Position numbers and translations under genes: made by a program. Source: Candidatus Enterococcus myersii (GTDB lineage: Bacteria; Bacillota; Bacilli; Lactobacillales; Enterococcaceae). Taken from it: 64,000 nucleotides of DNA. The stretch covers positions 1 to 64,000 of the forward strand of contig NZ_JAFLVT010000013.1 in assembly GCF_017316025.1 (NCBI RefSeq), in the 5' to 3' direction. Below are positions 53,596-62,055 of this stretch, one piece after another. Below the pieces are notes generated by a model, which did no database searches, had not been told where the DNA came from, and saw only the letters and a program-made list of their open reading frames with translations. Each line of letters starts with the position of its first letter. The first letter of the stretch is position 1.

Positions 53596-53604
53596 TGTTA
53601 TAAT
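53596..53604 (+). promoter_or_regulatory. Extended -10 promoter of the M42 peptidase gene
   Basis: TGTTATAAT is a full extended -10 (TGNTATAAT). No good -35 is needed. Its start point (~53611) supports the downstream start codon at 53643. Confidence 0.6.
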
Positions 53605-53642
53605 CAAGGACGTAATAAATAATGCTAGGAGTTGCAATTGAG

Positions 53643-54725
53643 ATGGACAAAAGTGAAGAGCAGTTACTAATTGAATTAACCCAAGCTAGAGGTGTACCAG
53701 GCAATGAAGATGAAGTACGTGAAGTCTTTAAAAAATACGCTGCCCCGTTTGCCGAAGATATTTCTTTTGATGGTTTAGGTAGTGTTATTGCAAAACACGT
53801 AGGTGAAGGTGGTGGCCCGAAAATTTTTATTTCTGGTCACATGGACGAAGTTGGCTTTATGGTGACCAAAATCACCGAGCAAGGCTTTATTGAATTTCAA
53901 ACATTAGGTGGTTGGTGGAGCCAAGTGATGTTGGCCCAACAAGTAGAAATTAAAACACAAGCGGGCAAATTAATTCGCGGTGTGATTGGTTGTAAACCAC
54001 CCCATGTCCTAACTCCAGAAGCCCGAAAACAACCTTATGAAATTAAAGACATGTTCATTGATATTGGCGCAACAAGTCTCAAAGAAGCAAAAGATTGGGG
54101 CATTCGTCCAGGCGATATGATTACGCCATATATTGAATATGAGCGTTTAAACGGCGGTAAATTTTTACTAGCAAAAGCATGGGACAATCGTGTCGGTACG
54201 GCTGTTTCATTACGTGTTTTGGAAAACTTAGCAAAAGAAGGACACCCAAACTGTCTTTTTGCTGGTAGTGATGTCATGGAAGAAGTAGGTTTAAGAGGTG
54301 CAAGAACCAGCACACATTTAGTAAACCCAGATATTGCACTTGCACTAGATACCGGTACGGCTGGTGATACACCAGGTATGACGCCAAAAGAAGCCGATTC
54401 TAAATTGGGTGCAGGTCCGCAAGTTCTAATCTTTGATGCTTCGATGGTACCACATAAAAAATTATTGAACTTTGTTGTAAATGTTGCAGAAGAATTAGAA
54501 ATTCCTTTCCAATATACGGTTATTACCGGTGGGGGAACAGACGCAGGGCAAATGCACTTAACTCGTGATGGCGTACCTTCTCTTGCCATTACAGTACCAG
54601 TGCGCTACTTGCATTCCCATACTTCAATTATTCACGAGGACGACTACTTAAATACAGTTAAATTAGTAACGGAAGTTGTTCGTCGTTTGGACGATGAGGC
54701 AGTTAAGGCCATTCGTAGTTATTAA
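53643..54725 (+). CDS. pepA: M42-family (glutamyl-type) aminopeptidase
   Basis: 360 residues from ATG 53643 (AGGAG upstream); ATG 53622 would lie only about 11 nt into the mRNA. M42 metal ligands: SGHMDEVGF, AKAWDNRVGT, DVMEEVGLRG, DTG and the C-terminal VRYLHSHTSIIHEDDY. Matches the glutamyl aminopeptidase PepA of lactic acid bacteria, a cytoplasmic enzyme that trims N-terminal Glu/Asp (a large dodecamer in relatives). Confidence 0.88.
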   Translation: MDKSEEQLLIELTQARGVPGNEDEVREVFKKYAAPFAEDISFDGLGSVIAKHVGEGGGPKIFISGHMDEVGFMVTKITEQGFIEFQTLGGWWSQVMLAQQVEIKTQAGKLIRGVIGCKPPHVLTPEARKQPYEIKDMFIDIGATSLKEAKDWGIRPGDMITPYIEYERLNGGKFLLAKAWDNRVGTAVSLRVLENLAKEGHPNCLFAGSDVMEEVGLRGARTSTHLVNPDIALALDTGTAGDTPGMTPKEADSKLGAGPQVLIFDASMVPHKKLLNFVVNVAEELEIPFQYTVITGGGTDAGQMHLTRDGVPSLAITVPVRYLHSHTSIIHEDDYLNTVKLVTEVVRRLDDEAVKAIRSY

Positions 54726-54759
54726 TTTATATCCTGTGGGATTGTTTCATTAGAATGTA

Positions 54760-54848
54760 AAAAGACTTTCCAGTTTTGTCATGTTTTTTTAAGTTTACTT
54801 TTCGGTCAAACTTTTAAAAGAAGATGATTTGCTGGTAAAGTCTTTTTT
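54760..54848 (+). terminator. Composite terminator after pepA
   Basis: AAAAGACTTTCCAG (54760-54773) pairs with CTGGTAAAGTCTTTTT (54832-54847). Within the long loop AAGTTT/AAACTT makes a second hairpin. A T run follows. Confidence 0.75.
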
Positions 54849-54937
54849 TATTGCTGAAAAAAGAGTCTTAAAACAGCTATTATTTCATGAAAAGAAAAGA
54901 TTGTGCTAGCATAAAAGAAAAGAAAGGTGTGAAGAAA

Positions 54938-55672
54938 ATGAAATTAACTGTCTTAGGCTGTCTAGGCGCCTATCCTTATAAAGGACAAGGAACTACAGGT
55001 TACTTGTTACAAACAAAGGATTTTAATTTATTGCTAGATTGTGGTAGCACTACTTTGGTGGAATTAGAAAAACACTTAGATCCACTAGCATTGGATGCTG
55101 TTATAATTTCTCACTATCATCACGACCACATTGCAGACTTGGGTGTTTTACAATATTATTTTCAACTATTTCCAGCGGAAAACAAGAAAATTTTGCCGAT
55201 TTACGGTCATACTTTAGATGAATTTCATTTTAATGATTTAACAATGCCCAATGTATCAGAAGGTCGTCCTTATTACGAATCAAAACAGTTGGAATTGGGA
55301 CCGTTTTCTGTTACATTTATGAAGACGATTCATCCTGTAACTTGTTATGCAATGCGCTTTGTAGAAAATGATACAGGTAAAGTATTTGTATTCACTGGTG
55401 ACTCGGGTTATTTAGCGGACTTCAATGAATTTGCGACAAATGCGGACCTCTTTTTAGCCGACACGTATTTATTTAACGGCCACGAACATCACAAAGCTCA
55501 CTTTACAGCGCAAGAATCAGGCACCTTTGCTAAAAATGCGAATGTTAAGAAATTGGTTTTAACACACTTGCCGCAATTTGGGGACTTACAATTATTAAAA
55601 GAGCAAGCCCAAGTTGCCTCAGGAGCAGTACCAGTTGAATTAGCAGCTATAGGTAAAGAATTTTTGATTTAA
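54938..55672 (+). CDS. MBL-fold metallohydrolase, YhfI-like
   Basis: 244 residues from ATG 54938 (AAAGGTGTG upstream); the frame is open further back but lacks a site. Metal motif HYHHDHIADL, plus GDSG and later HLP. The sequence resembles the RNase Z-like MBL group. In B. subtilis yhfI is next to the lipoate ligase lplJ, as here, but its substrate is unknown. Confidence 0.85.
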   Translation: MKLTVLGCLGAYPYKGQGTTGYLLQTKDFNLLLDCGSTTLVELEKHLDPLALDAVIISHYHHDHIADLGVLQYYFQLFPAENKKILPIYGHTLDEFHFNDLTMPNVSEGRPYYESKQLELGPFSVTFMKTIHPVTCYAMRFVENDTGKVFVFTGDSGYLADFNEFATNADLFLADTYLFNGHEHHKAHFTAQESGTFAKNANVKKLVLTHLPQFGDLQLLKEQAQVASGAVPVELAAIGKEFLI

Positions 55673-55726
55673 GGATGAAGCTGAAGTTCAAGAAAAATGT
55701 GTCGTCAACAACGAGGAGGATGTATT

Positions 55727-56731
55727 GTGATTTTCGTACCAAATGAAAACAATGACCCAAGAGTAAACTTAGCAATTGAACATTTTTTGGTTCAGGAGTA
55801 TCCCTTAACCGAGCCAATTTTATTGTTTTATATTAATGAACCATCCATTATTATTGGACGCAATCAAAATACCATCGAAGAAATTAATCAAGAATACGTG
55901 GAGGAACACGGTATCCATGTAGTTCGTCGTTTAAGTGGTGGTGGGGCTGTTTATCATGATCTAGGGAATTTGAATTTTAGCTTCATTATGCCAGATGATG
56001 GAGATTCATTTAGAGACTTTGAAAAATTAACTAAACCAATTGTAGCTGCCTTACAAGAGATGGGGGTTAAAGGTGCCCAATTAAAAGGGCGCAATGATTT
56101 GGTGATTGATGATCAAAAATTCTCTGGTAATGCGATGTATGCGACAAACGGTAGAATGTTTGCTCATGGAACCATTATGTTTGATAGTGATATTAACGAA
56201 GTCGTTAATGCTTTAAAAGTTCGCAAAGATAAGATTGAATCAAAGGGAATTAAGTCGATTCGTTCTCGGGTAACCAATGTGAAACCTTTCTTGCCGGCAG
56301 ATAAACAAAACATGACCACGAAAGATTTCCGGCAAGAAATTTTGTTGAAAGTCTTTGGTGTTACCGACCCAAGAGATGTTAAAACATATGAGTTGACTGC
56401 CGATGATTGGGAAAAAATCAATCAAATTTCAAAAGATTACTATCGCAATTGGGATTGGAATTACGGTCGCTCACCAGAATTTGATTTGGAGCGCCGTAAA
56501 CGTTTTGCCATCGGCTCAATTGAAGTACGTTTAAATGTTCAAAAAGGAATCATTACCGCGGCTAAAATTTATGGTGATTTCTTTGGTTTAGGTGATATTA
56601 AAGATGTTGAAACAGCACTCGTTGGTGTGAAATATGAAAAAGAAGCACTAACAAAAGCAGTTGAAAAAATTGACGTAAAAAAATACTTTGGGAATATTAC
56701 GCAAGAAGAATTTTTAGAGTTACTTTATTAA
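55727..56731 (+). CDS. lplA: Lipoate-protein ligase
   Basis: 334 residues from GTG 55727 with GAGGAGG 7 nt upstream. Motifs: RRLSGGGAVYHDLGNLNFSF (lipoyl-AMP loop), KGRNDLVIDDQKFSGNA and the C-terminal accessory domain (about 245-334). It attaches scavenged lipoate to the E2 and H proteins of dehydrogenase complexes. It starts 55 nt after the MBL gene, likely co-transcribed. Confidence 0.92.
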   Translation: MIFVPNENNDPRVNLAIEHFLVQEYPLTEPILLFYINEPSIIIGRNQNTIEEINQEYVEEHGIHVVRRLSGGGAVYHDLGNLNFSFIMPDDGDSFRDFEKLTKPIVAALQEMGVKGAQLKGRNDLVIDDQKFSGNAMYATNGRMFAHGTIMFDSDINEVVNALKVRKDKIESKGIKSIRSRVTNVKPFLPADKQNMTTKDFRQEILLKVFGVTDPRDVKTYELTADDWEKINQISKDYYRNWDWNYGRSPEFDLERRKRFAIGSIEVRLNVQKGIITAAKIYGDFFGLGDIKDVETALVGVKYEKEALTKAVEKIDVKKYFGNITQEEFLELLY

Positions 56732-56740
56732 TAAAAATAT

Positions 56741-56786
56741 AAAGGTTCTAGTAAAAAGTCGCGATGACTTCTTACTAGAACCTTTA
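56741..56786. terminator. Convergent terminator between lplA and proS
   Basis: AAAGGTTCTAGTAA pairs with TTACTAGAACCTTT; an inner AAGTC/GACTT hairpin lies in the loop. T tracts are short on both sides. Confidence 0.75.
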
Positions 56787-56803
56787 GTTATCTAAACTAT
56801 TTT

Positions 56804-58240
56804 TTAATATGCGCGGGCAATCCATAAAGTGTGTTTTGCAGGTTTGCCACTCACTAAGTCAAACTCTTTTTCCATTGGAACTTCAAAGGGAATATTACGG
56901 GTTGTAAAACCAGTTTCTTCTTTGATTTTGGCTTCGGTTTCTTCGCTACCATCCCAACCAACTAAAACAAAGCCAGGAACTGTACCGGCTTCATTACATT
57001 TTTCAATGTGAGCTTTTAATTCATCCAAGGTATTAATGTCATAATGTTCGTTTGCTTTATTGCGTGCTTTGGCTTTTTCTAATAAGCGTTTTGGCATAAT
57101 AGCTAATTGCTCAGCTACGTAAGCATCTAATTCTTCAAAGGTGACCTTATTTTTTTCAGCTAAGTCGCGTACTTTTACCATTACGTGACCATTTTCCAAA
57201 TCACGAGGACCGCATTCAATCCGCAAACAAGCGCCCTTTAATTCCCACTCGTTGAATTTATAACCTGGCGAATTATCCGTATCATCAAGACGAACGCGGT
57301 AACCAGCTTTTTTGAAGGTGGCAAATAATGCGTCTAATTTTTCCATAATGGCTGGATTTTTCTTCCAAGGACCAACTGGCATTAAAACAATCTGAGTTGG
57401 TGCAACTGTTGGTGGAAAGACTAAGCCTTTTTCATCCCCGTGAGTCATAATTAATGAGCCCAACAAACGTGTTGACATACCCCAAGAGGTTGTGTGCACA
57501 TGGGTGTGTTTGTTTTCTTTTGTCAAATACGTAATATCAAAGGCTTCAGCAAATTTTGTGCCTAAATAATGAGAGGTCCCTGCTTGAACAGCTTTACCAT
57601 CTTGCATCATTGCTTCAATTGAAAACGTATCAACAGCACCGGCAAAACGTTCAGAAGGCGTTTTTTGCCCTTTATAAACCGGAATGGCTAAAAATTCTTC
57701 GGCTAAACGAGCGTATTCATCTAAAATAGCCATTGTCCGTTTTCTGGCATCAGCTTCATCTGCATGTGCAGTATGCCCTTCTTGCCATAAAAATTCCGAT
57801 GTGCGTAAGAATGGCAATGTTTTTTTCTCCCAACGGAAAACGTTAGCCCACTGATTGATTTCATAAGGTAAATCGCGATAAGAGTTAATCCAATCAGAAA
57901 AAGCAGAACCGATCATTGTTTCAGAAGTAGGGCGTAGTGCCAAAGGTTCATCTAATTTTTCATCGCCAACTTCAGTTACCCAGGGTAACTCAGGGGCGAA
58001 GCCTTCAATGTGGTCTGCTTCTTTCATAAAGAAACTTTTTGGAATTAACATTGGAAAATAGGCATTACGAATATCTTGGGTTTTTAAAAACTGATTGAAT
58101 TCTTCTTGAATGTGTTCCCACAATTCAAAGCCGTCAGGGCGAAAAATAATTGAGCCCCGAACAGGCGAGTAAGCCATTAATTCGGCTTGTTGAATGGTTT
58201 TTAAATACCATTCAGTAAAATCATTTTTTTGTTCAGACAT
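56804..58240 (-). CDS. proS: Prolyl-tRNA synthetase, short eukaryote/archaea-like type
   Basis: 478 residues; AGGAGGAG precedes ATG. Class II motifs: RPTSETMIGSAFSDWI, motif 2 FRWEKKTLPFLRTSEFLWQEGH, and motif 3 near GDEKGLVFPPTVAP. It lacks the ~180-residue INS editing insertion of the standard ~570-residue bacterial ProS and has the C-terminal zinc-like/anticodon extension of type 3, ending in Tyr (WIARAY), as typical. It charges tRNA-Pro. A proline T-box leader controls it. Whether the genome also has the long ProS cannot be seen here. Confidence 0.93.
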   Translation of the reverse strand: MSEQKNDFTEWYLKTIQQAELMAYSPVRGSIIFRPDGFELWEHIQEEFNQFLKTQDIRNAYFPMLIPKSFFMKEADHIEGFAPELPWVTEVGDEKLDEPLALRPTSETMIGSAFSDWINSYRDLPYEINQWANVFRWEKKTLPFLRTSEFLWQEGHTAHADEADARKRTMAILDEYARLAEEFLAIPVYKGQKTPSERFAGAVDTFSIEAMMQDGKAVQAGTSHYLGTKFAEAFDITYLTKENKHTHVHTTSWGMSTRLLGSLIMTHGDEKGLVFPPTVAPTQIVLMPVGPWKKNPAIMEKLDALFATFKKAGYRVRLDDTDNSPGYKFNEWELKGACLRIECGPRDLENGHVMVKVRDLAEKNKVTFEELDAYVAEQLAIMPKRLLEKAKARNKANEHYDINTLDELKAHIEKCNEAGTVPGFVLVGWDGSEETEAKIKEETGFTTRNIPFEVPMEKEFDLVSGKPAKHTLWIARAY

Positions 58241-58289
58241 AGTGTCTCCTCCTAAATAAGTTACTTTTTTGACCTTGGTTATAAAAAGG

Positions 58290-58510
58290 CAAAATAAAAA
58301 CGCACTCCATCCTAAAAAAGGACGAAATGCGTGAATTTCGCGGTACCACCTTTATTGACTGTTTTACAGTCCAGCTCAAAAACAAGGATAAGGGCCTTAA
58401 CCCGATTATTTTCATAATCATTGCCATCGGGAGGTTCAAAAAATCAGTGGGTACCAAATTTTCAGCAAAACATTGGCTCTCTAAACCATAATTTCAATAC
58501 TAATCCGACT
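58290..58510 (-). promoter_or_regulatory. T-box riboswitch of proS, proline-type
   Basis: Read on the minus strand: GTCGG basal stem and TTAGTAT near 58500, TTTAGAGAGCC (kink-turn), a candidate specifier CCT in TTGAACCTCCCGAT (near 58437), T-box core AAAGGTGGTACCGCG (58353-58339), then a terminator GGACGAAATGCG/CGCACTCCATCC (58301-58332) followed by a T run. CCU is a proline codon, matching the gene. Confidence 0.88.
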
Positions 58511-58516
58511 GTCTCT

Positions 58517-58545
58517 ATGCTAATGGCAAATGCCAAAAAATGCAA
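58517..58545 (-). promoter_or_regulatory. Candidate promoter of the proS leader
   Basis: Minus strand: TTGCAT (58545-58540), 17-bp spacer, TAGCAT (58522-58517), immediately upstream of the T-box. No terminator is evident between it and the sensor-like gene ending at 58558. Confidence 0.4.
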
Positions 58546-58557
58546 GTCAAAATTATT

Positions 58558-60405
58558 TTAAACATTAAGGGATAAGGATAAGCTGATTTTATCTTGATTG
58601 TCATCTTGTAGTTGTGTTAGCTGACCACGATATTTTTTGGCAACTTTCTCAATGGCAAACAAATCCAATGCCTCTTTTTGAGGAAAATCAGTGGTGATGC
58701 TGCGGTCAAAAATATTGGTATGGTAATGGGCAGTATGACTACAGTGAATTTGTAATGTCTCGTTTATACAGTGAATTTGCAAGTGAATCTGTCGTTCTTT
58801 TGGGTCGTGAATCGCATAGGTTTCCCGCGTTGCATGTTCTAAAAGGTGCACTAAAATTTGACTTAAATCATCATCAGCCACATTTAAATCTTGTGGTAAA
58901 TCTGCACTAAAGGAAACGGTGATACTTTTTTTGTCTGCATTTTTTTGATAGCGACTCAAGATTAAATTTGTTAAAGTATGCGCAGAAAAATCACCGATAA
59001 TATTCAATTGATTGGTTTCATCTAGAAGCTTAGCTAAGTATTCATTGACGGCTGGTAAATTGCCGTCTTCGCCTAAATCGCTGATTAGCAGTAAATTTTG
59101 TTTGAACTCTTGACGGAGTTGTTCCAACTCTTGCAGGTGACCAACAACAGCTGTGTGATTGTCCTCCAAAAGCTCTGTTTTCAGTTCTAGAAAATGCATT
59201 TGGCGCTTGTTTTGTTCATTGGCGGTTAGACCTTCAACTAAGGTATAAATGAAAATGACCAATAGGATCACGGCAAATAAAAGACCTGAAATATTGACAA
59301 GATAAAAATTCGACTGTGCGACGCTGGTGATATAAATAAAACAATGGGCCATGGCAACTAAGACGATCCAAGGTGTGCAAATGACAAAAAAACGATTTTT
59401 TTGGTGGGCTTCAGTAATTGCAGCAATGGTAGTTGCTAAGGTGCCAAAAATATTAGCGGCATCAATGTAAAATTTTACTTCTGGCAAATCAATTTTAGTA
59501 AAAACAGCCCAAAGTAAAATTAATAAATCAAAGCTAATATGAAAAATTATCCATAGTCGGTAGTACTGTTGGCTTTTTTTCATTTTTAAACAATAATAAG
59601 AAATTAGAAATATTGGCGTAAAAATGGCCAGAAGTAATGCCATCGTTGAGTTCACTAATGGACTAAATAACAATCCCGCTAAAATATCTCCAGCGGCAGC
59701 CTCCAAGGCAATAGTGAGGGCAAAACAAGCTAACAAAATCAATTCCCAATTTAGCCGTTTTTGTTTAATTAATTCAGAACCAATAAAGACCATAATGGCT
59801 AGACTGATAAACGTGCAAATAATTAGAATTAGAATTTGGGGCAAGGAAACCGATACAACATAGGATAAAAGAGAATCTGCATCGCCAATAAATACACGGG
59901 CGGGGATACCGGCATAATTTTTATACGGGCTACTGACTTCAAGCCGCAATGTTTTACCAACATAGTTTTTGGGTAATTGCACTTCTGTCATGATATTGCC
60001 GGGATTTTTTTTGCCTAATAAAGTTGGGGTCACCGTTTTTTGGCTGTGTTCATAGACGGTTTTATCGTCGACTGTGACTTTTAACCATTGATGATTTCCT
60101 TGAATTAATAAGGTTGGATTAGAAACTTTACGAATCATCGTTCGTTCCATTACCATGGTTTCGTTGGGTGCAACACTATTTAACCGCTTGACATAACGAC
60201 TTTTAAATAATGTGATGGGGTCATCTTTGGCGTAATAGACCCAAGTATCTTTTATTTCTGCCATCGCAGATTGTGAGAAGGGGGCATTTAGTGCTTGCAC
60301 AAAAAAAATGCCCACTGCAACAAAAGTCATAATAACAAGAAAATAAGGAATCCAGATAATTTTTTTATTATACTTTTTTAAATTTTCATTATCTAATCTT
60401 TTCAT
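58558..60405 (-). CDS. Degenerate sensor-kinase-like membrane protein
   Basis: 615 residues; AAAGGAA precedes ATG. One membrane helix near 16-38, an outside domain (about 40-190) that looks like a carbohydrate-binding-type beta sandwich of 7TMR sensors (TLLIQGNHQWLKVTVDDKTV), seven or so membrane helices (about 195-405), then a coiled coil and a GHKL-like C-terminus (about 420-615). The dimer helix reads LRQEFKQNLLLI where AgrC-type kinases have RHDY..., so the phospho-His is missing (Gln 432). The N-box reads LVHLLEHATRET with His for the key Asn, and no clear Gly-rich ATP boxes are seen. No response regulator is adjacent. It is probably a signal-binding protein without kinase activity. Confidence 0.65.
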   Translation of the reverse strand: MKRLDNENLKKYNKKIIWIPYFLVIMTFVAVGIFFVQALNAPFSQSAMAEIKDTWVYYAKDDPITLFKSRYVKRLNSVAPNETMVMERTMIRKVSNPTLLIQGNHQWLKVTVDDKTVYEHSQKTVTPTLLGKKNPGNIMTEVQLPKNYVGKTLRLEVSSPYKNYAGIPARVFIGDADSLLSYVVSVSLPQILILIICTFISLAIMVFIGSELIKQKRLNWELILLACFALTIALEAAAGDILAGLLFSPLVNSTMALLLAIFTPIFLISYYCLKMKKSQQYYRLWIIFHISFDLLILLWAVFTKIDLPEVKFYIDAANIFGTLATTIAAITEAHQKNRFFVICTPWIVLVAMAHCFIYITSVAQSNFYLVNISGLLFAVILLVIFIYTLVEGLTANEQNKRQMHFLELKTELLEDNHTAVVGHLQELEQLRQEFKQNLLLISDLGEDGNLPAVNEYLAKLLDETNQLNIIGDFSAHTLTNLILSRYQKNADKKSITVSFSADLPQDLNVADDDLSQILVHLLEHATRETYAIHDPKERQIHLQIHCINETLQIHCSHTAHYHTNIFDRSITTDFPQKEALDLFAIEKVAKKYRGQLTQLQDDNQDKISLSLSLNV

Positions 60406-60748
60406 AATGTTGAAATTCCTTTCAGATTATAAGGATAGTTGTCTAAAAATATCGTAGTTCTTTTTATGCTTTTATAAATGAATTTTACTATTCTGTTTAA
60501 TAACGATGTTTTTTTTAATAAGTATAAAAGCCTTTAATTATATTTATTATCGTTTATACCTCAGTTTAATTGTTATTTAAACTAGGGTCAACAAGCAGCG
60601 GAAATTATTTTTCATTTTATTTTAAAAAGAAAATAACTTTCTAACAAAGATGGATAAAATGAAGACGGACGCTTTTAAACAACGGATGATATGTGATATA
60701 ATTTCGTTGGAATTAAAAATTAAAAAGAATTATATGAGGAGGTGTGGC
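60406..60748. other. AT-rich divergent intergenic region
   Basis: No gene is seen. It separates the sensor-like gene (minus) from the signal-peptidase-like gene (plus), and includes a plus-strand promoter at 60674-60702. The remaining ~230 bp are AT-rich with no clear motif. Confidence 0.45.
60674..60702 (+). promoter_or_regulatory. Promoter of the signal-peptidase-like gene
   Basis: TTTAAA (60674-60679), 17-bp spacer and TATAAT (60697-60702) with TGA directly before it (extended -10). Confidence 0.6.
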
Positions 60749-61258
60749 ATGACGAATTTCAAGCAGATGGGTCTATTAGGTTCAGTTATTGTGACAATTG
60801 TAATGGCACTGGCTTTGTTGATCACGTTATTGCCGCATCTTTTTGGGATGACAATTTCAATTGTAAAAGATAATGATATGCAACCAACGTATCCAAAAGG
60901 TAGTTTGATTTTTGTACGTCAAGTAGAACCAGAGAGTATTTATGTTGGAGAAGTTGTCACGTATTACGTGAACCAAGGAGAAAGCATCCAAACGCGTCGC
61001 GTAGTTGCCAAAGAAAAAAATCACGTTTTTTACACCAAAGGAGACGGCAACGAACAAATGGAAATCGGCTATGTAAGTAGTCGCAATTTAATTGGACAGC
61101 CAGTTATTCACTTACCTTACTTGGGGCATTTTGTTTCCCGCGAACTTTTGGATTTGGTACAACAAATATTTTGGCTAATTGCTGGCTTCATCACATTAAC
61201 GACGATTTGGCATTTGGTCGAACACGTTATACATAATAGACAAGTTCGCGACTATTAA
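60749..61258 (+). CDS. Signal peptidase I-like protein without catalytic Ser and His (pseudoenzyme)
   Basis: 169 residues from ATG 60749 with GAGGAGG upstream. The layout is that of SipW/ER-type signal peptidase: N-terminal membrane helix (about 8-33), box B, box D, box E and a second helix near 140-160. Box B reads NDMQPTYPKGS where active enzymes have SGSMEP, so the nucleophile Ser is Asp 43 (codon GAT). Box D reads QTRRVV where active enzymes have THR(V/I), so the His is Arg 83. Box E YTKGDGN is kept. It cannot cleave by the known mechanism. By analogy with streptococcal SipA it may be a chaperone for surface structures; this is inference. A TrmR gene follows. Confidence 0.82.
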   Translation: MTNFKQMGLLGSVIVTIVMALALLITLLPHLFGMTISIVKDNDMQPTYPKGSLIFVRQVEPESIYVGEVVTYYVNQGESIQTRRVVAKEKNHVFYTKGDGNEQMEIGYVSSRNLIGQPVIHLPYLGHFVSRELLDLVQQIFWLIAGFITLTTIWHLVEHVIHNRQVRDY

Positions 61259-61267
61259 TTTTAATGG

Positions 61268-61296
61268 TTGCGGACTTTTTTGTTCCTTCGTATAAT
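61268..61296 (+). promoter_or_regulatory. Promoter of the TrmR-like gene
   Basis: TTGCGG (61268-61273), 17-bp spacer, TATAAT (61291-61296), located in the short gap after the signal-peptidase-like gene. Confidence 0.6.
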
Positions 61297-61317
61297 GACA
61301 AAAGCGAGGTGGAGAAT

Positions 61318-61998
61318 TTGTTAAATGAAATGATGGACAGACCGGTCGTGGATGCACGGCTCGTTGATTATATGCGAACCAAACAAAAGCCTTTGACGGG
61401 GCAATTGGGTGAATTAGAAGAAGATGCTCATAAAAGGCGGGTACCGATAATTCCCCATGAGACAGTTGTCTTTTTGCAATTTTTACTAGGGCAAATAAAA
61501 CCAAAAGAAATTTTAGAAATTGGTGCAGCTATTGGTTTTTCTTCTAGTTTGATGGCCCAATACGTGGGAGCAGGTCATGTAACGACGATTGACCGCTTTG
61601 ATTTAATGATTAAAGAAGCAAAGGCAAATTATGAAAAATTAGGTTTAACAAAAAAAGTGACCTTAATAGAAGGCGATGCTGCTGAAGTTTTACCTACATT
61701 AACAGGCCCTTATGACTTTATGTTTATGGATAGCGCAAAGTCAAAATATATTGCATTTTTACCAGAATGTATACGTTTATTAAAAGTTGGCGGAGTATTG
61801 ATGGTAGATGATGTTTTTCAAGGTGGCACGATTTTAGATCCAGTGGAAGATATTCCGCGGAAAAATCGCAGCATCCATCGTAAATTAAATCAATTTTTAG
61901 ATGTCGTGATGACACACCCAGATTTAACTTCAAGTTTAGTGCCTTTAGGTGATGGAATTTTATTAATTACCAAAGAAAAAGAAACGATTTCTTTTTAG
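61318..61998 (+). CDS. trmR: SAM-dependent O-methyltransferase, TrmR-like
   Basis: 226 residues from TTG 61318, chosen because GAGG (61306-61309) is 8 nt upstream and because the promoter at 61291 makes the earlier ATG 61264 unlikely. Family-3 O-methyltransferase: ILEIGAAIGFSSSLMAQY (SAM loop), TTIDRF, YDFMFMDSAKSKYIAFLPE and VLMVDDVFQGG. In B. subtilis YrrM/TrmR methylates 5-hydroxyuridine in tRNA wobble positions; the similarity suggests but does not prove the same target. Confidence 0.8.
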   Translation: MLNEMMDRPVVDARLVDYMRTKQKPLTGQLGELEEDAHKRRVPIIPHETVVFLQFLLGQIKPKEILEIGAAIGFSSSLMAQYVGAGHVTTIDRFDLMIKEAKANYEKLGLTKKVTLIEGDAAEVLPTLTGPYDFMFMDSAKSKYIAFLPECIRLLKVGGVLMVDDVFQGGTILDPVEDIPRKNRSIHRKLNQFLDVVMTHPDLTSSLVPLGDGILLITKEKETISF

Positions 61999-62042
61999 TT
62001 TAATTTCCATTTAAGCTAGACAGTCTATCTTAAACTAAAAAG
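61991..62042 (+). other. 13-bp perfect inverted repeat between trmR and the DUF915 gene
   Basis: CTTTTTAGTTTAA (61991-62003) and TTAAACTAAAAAG (62030-62042) pair perfectly; TAGAC/GTCTA (62017-62027) forms an inner hairpin. The left arm covers the trmR stop codon and the right arm touches the ribosome site AGAGGTAG of the next gene. Confidence 0.6.
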
Positions 62043-62055
62043 AGGTAGTCTCGTC

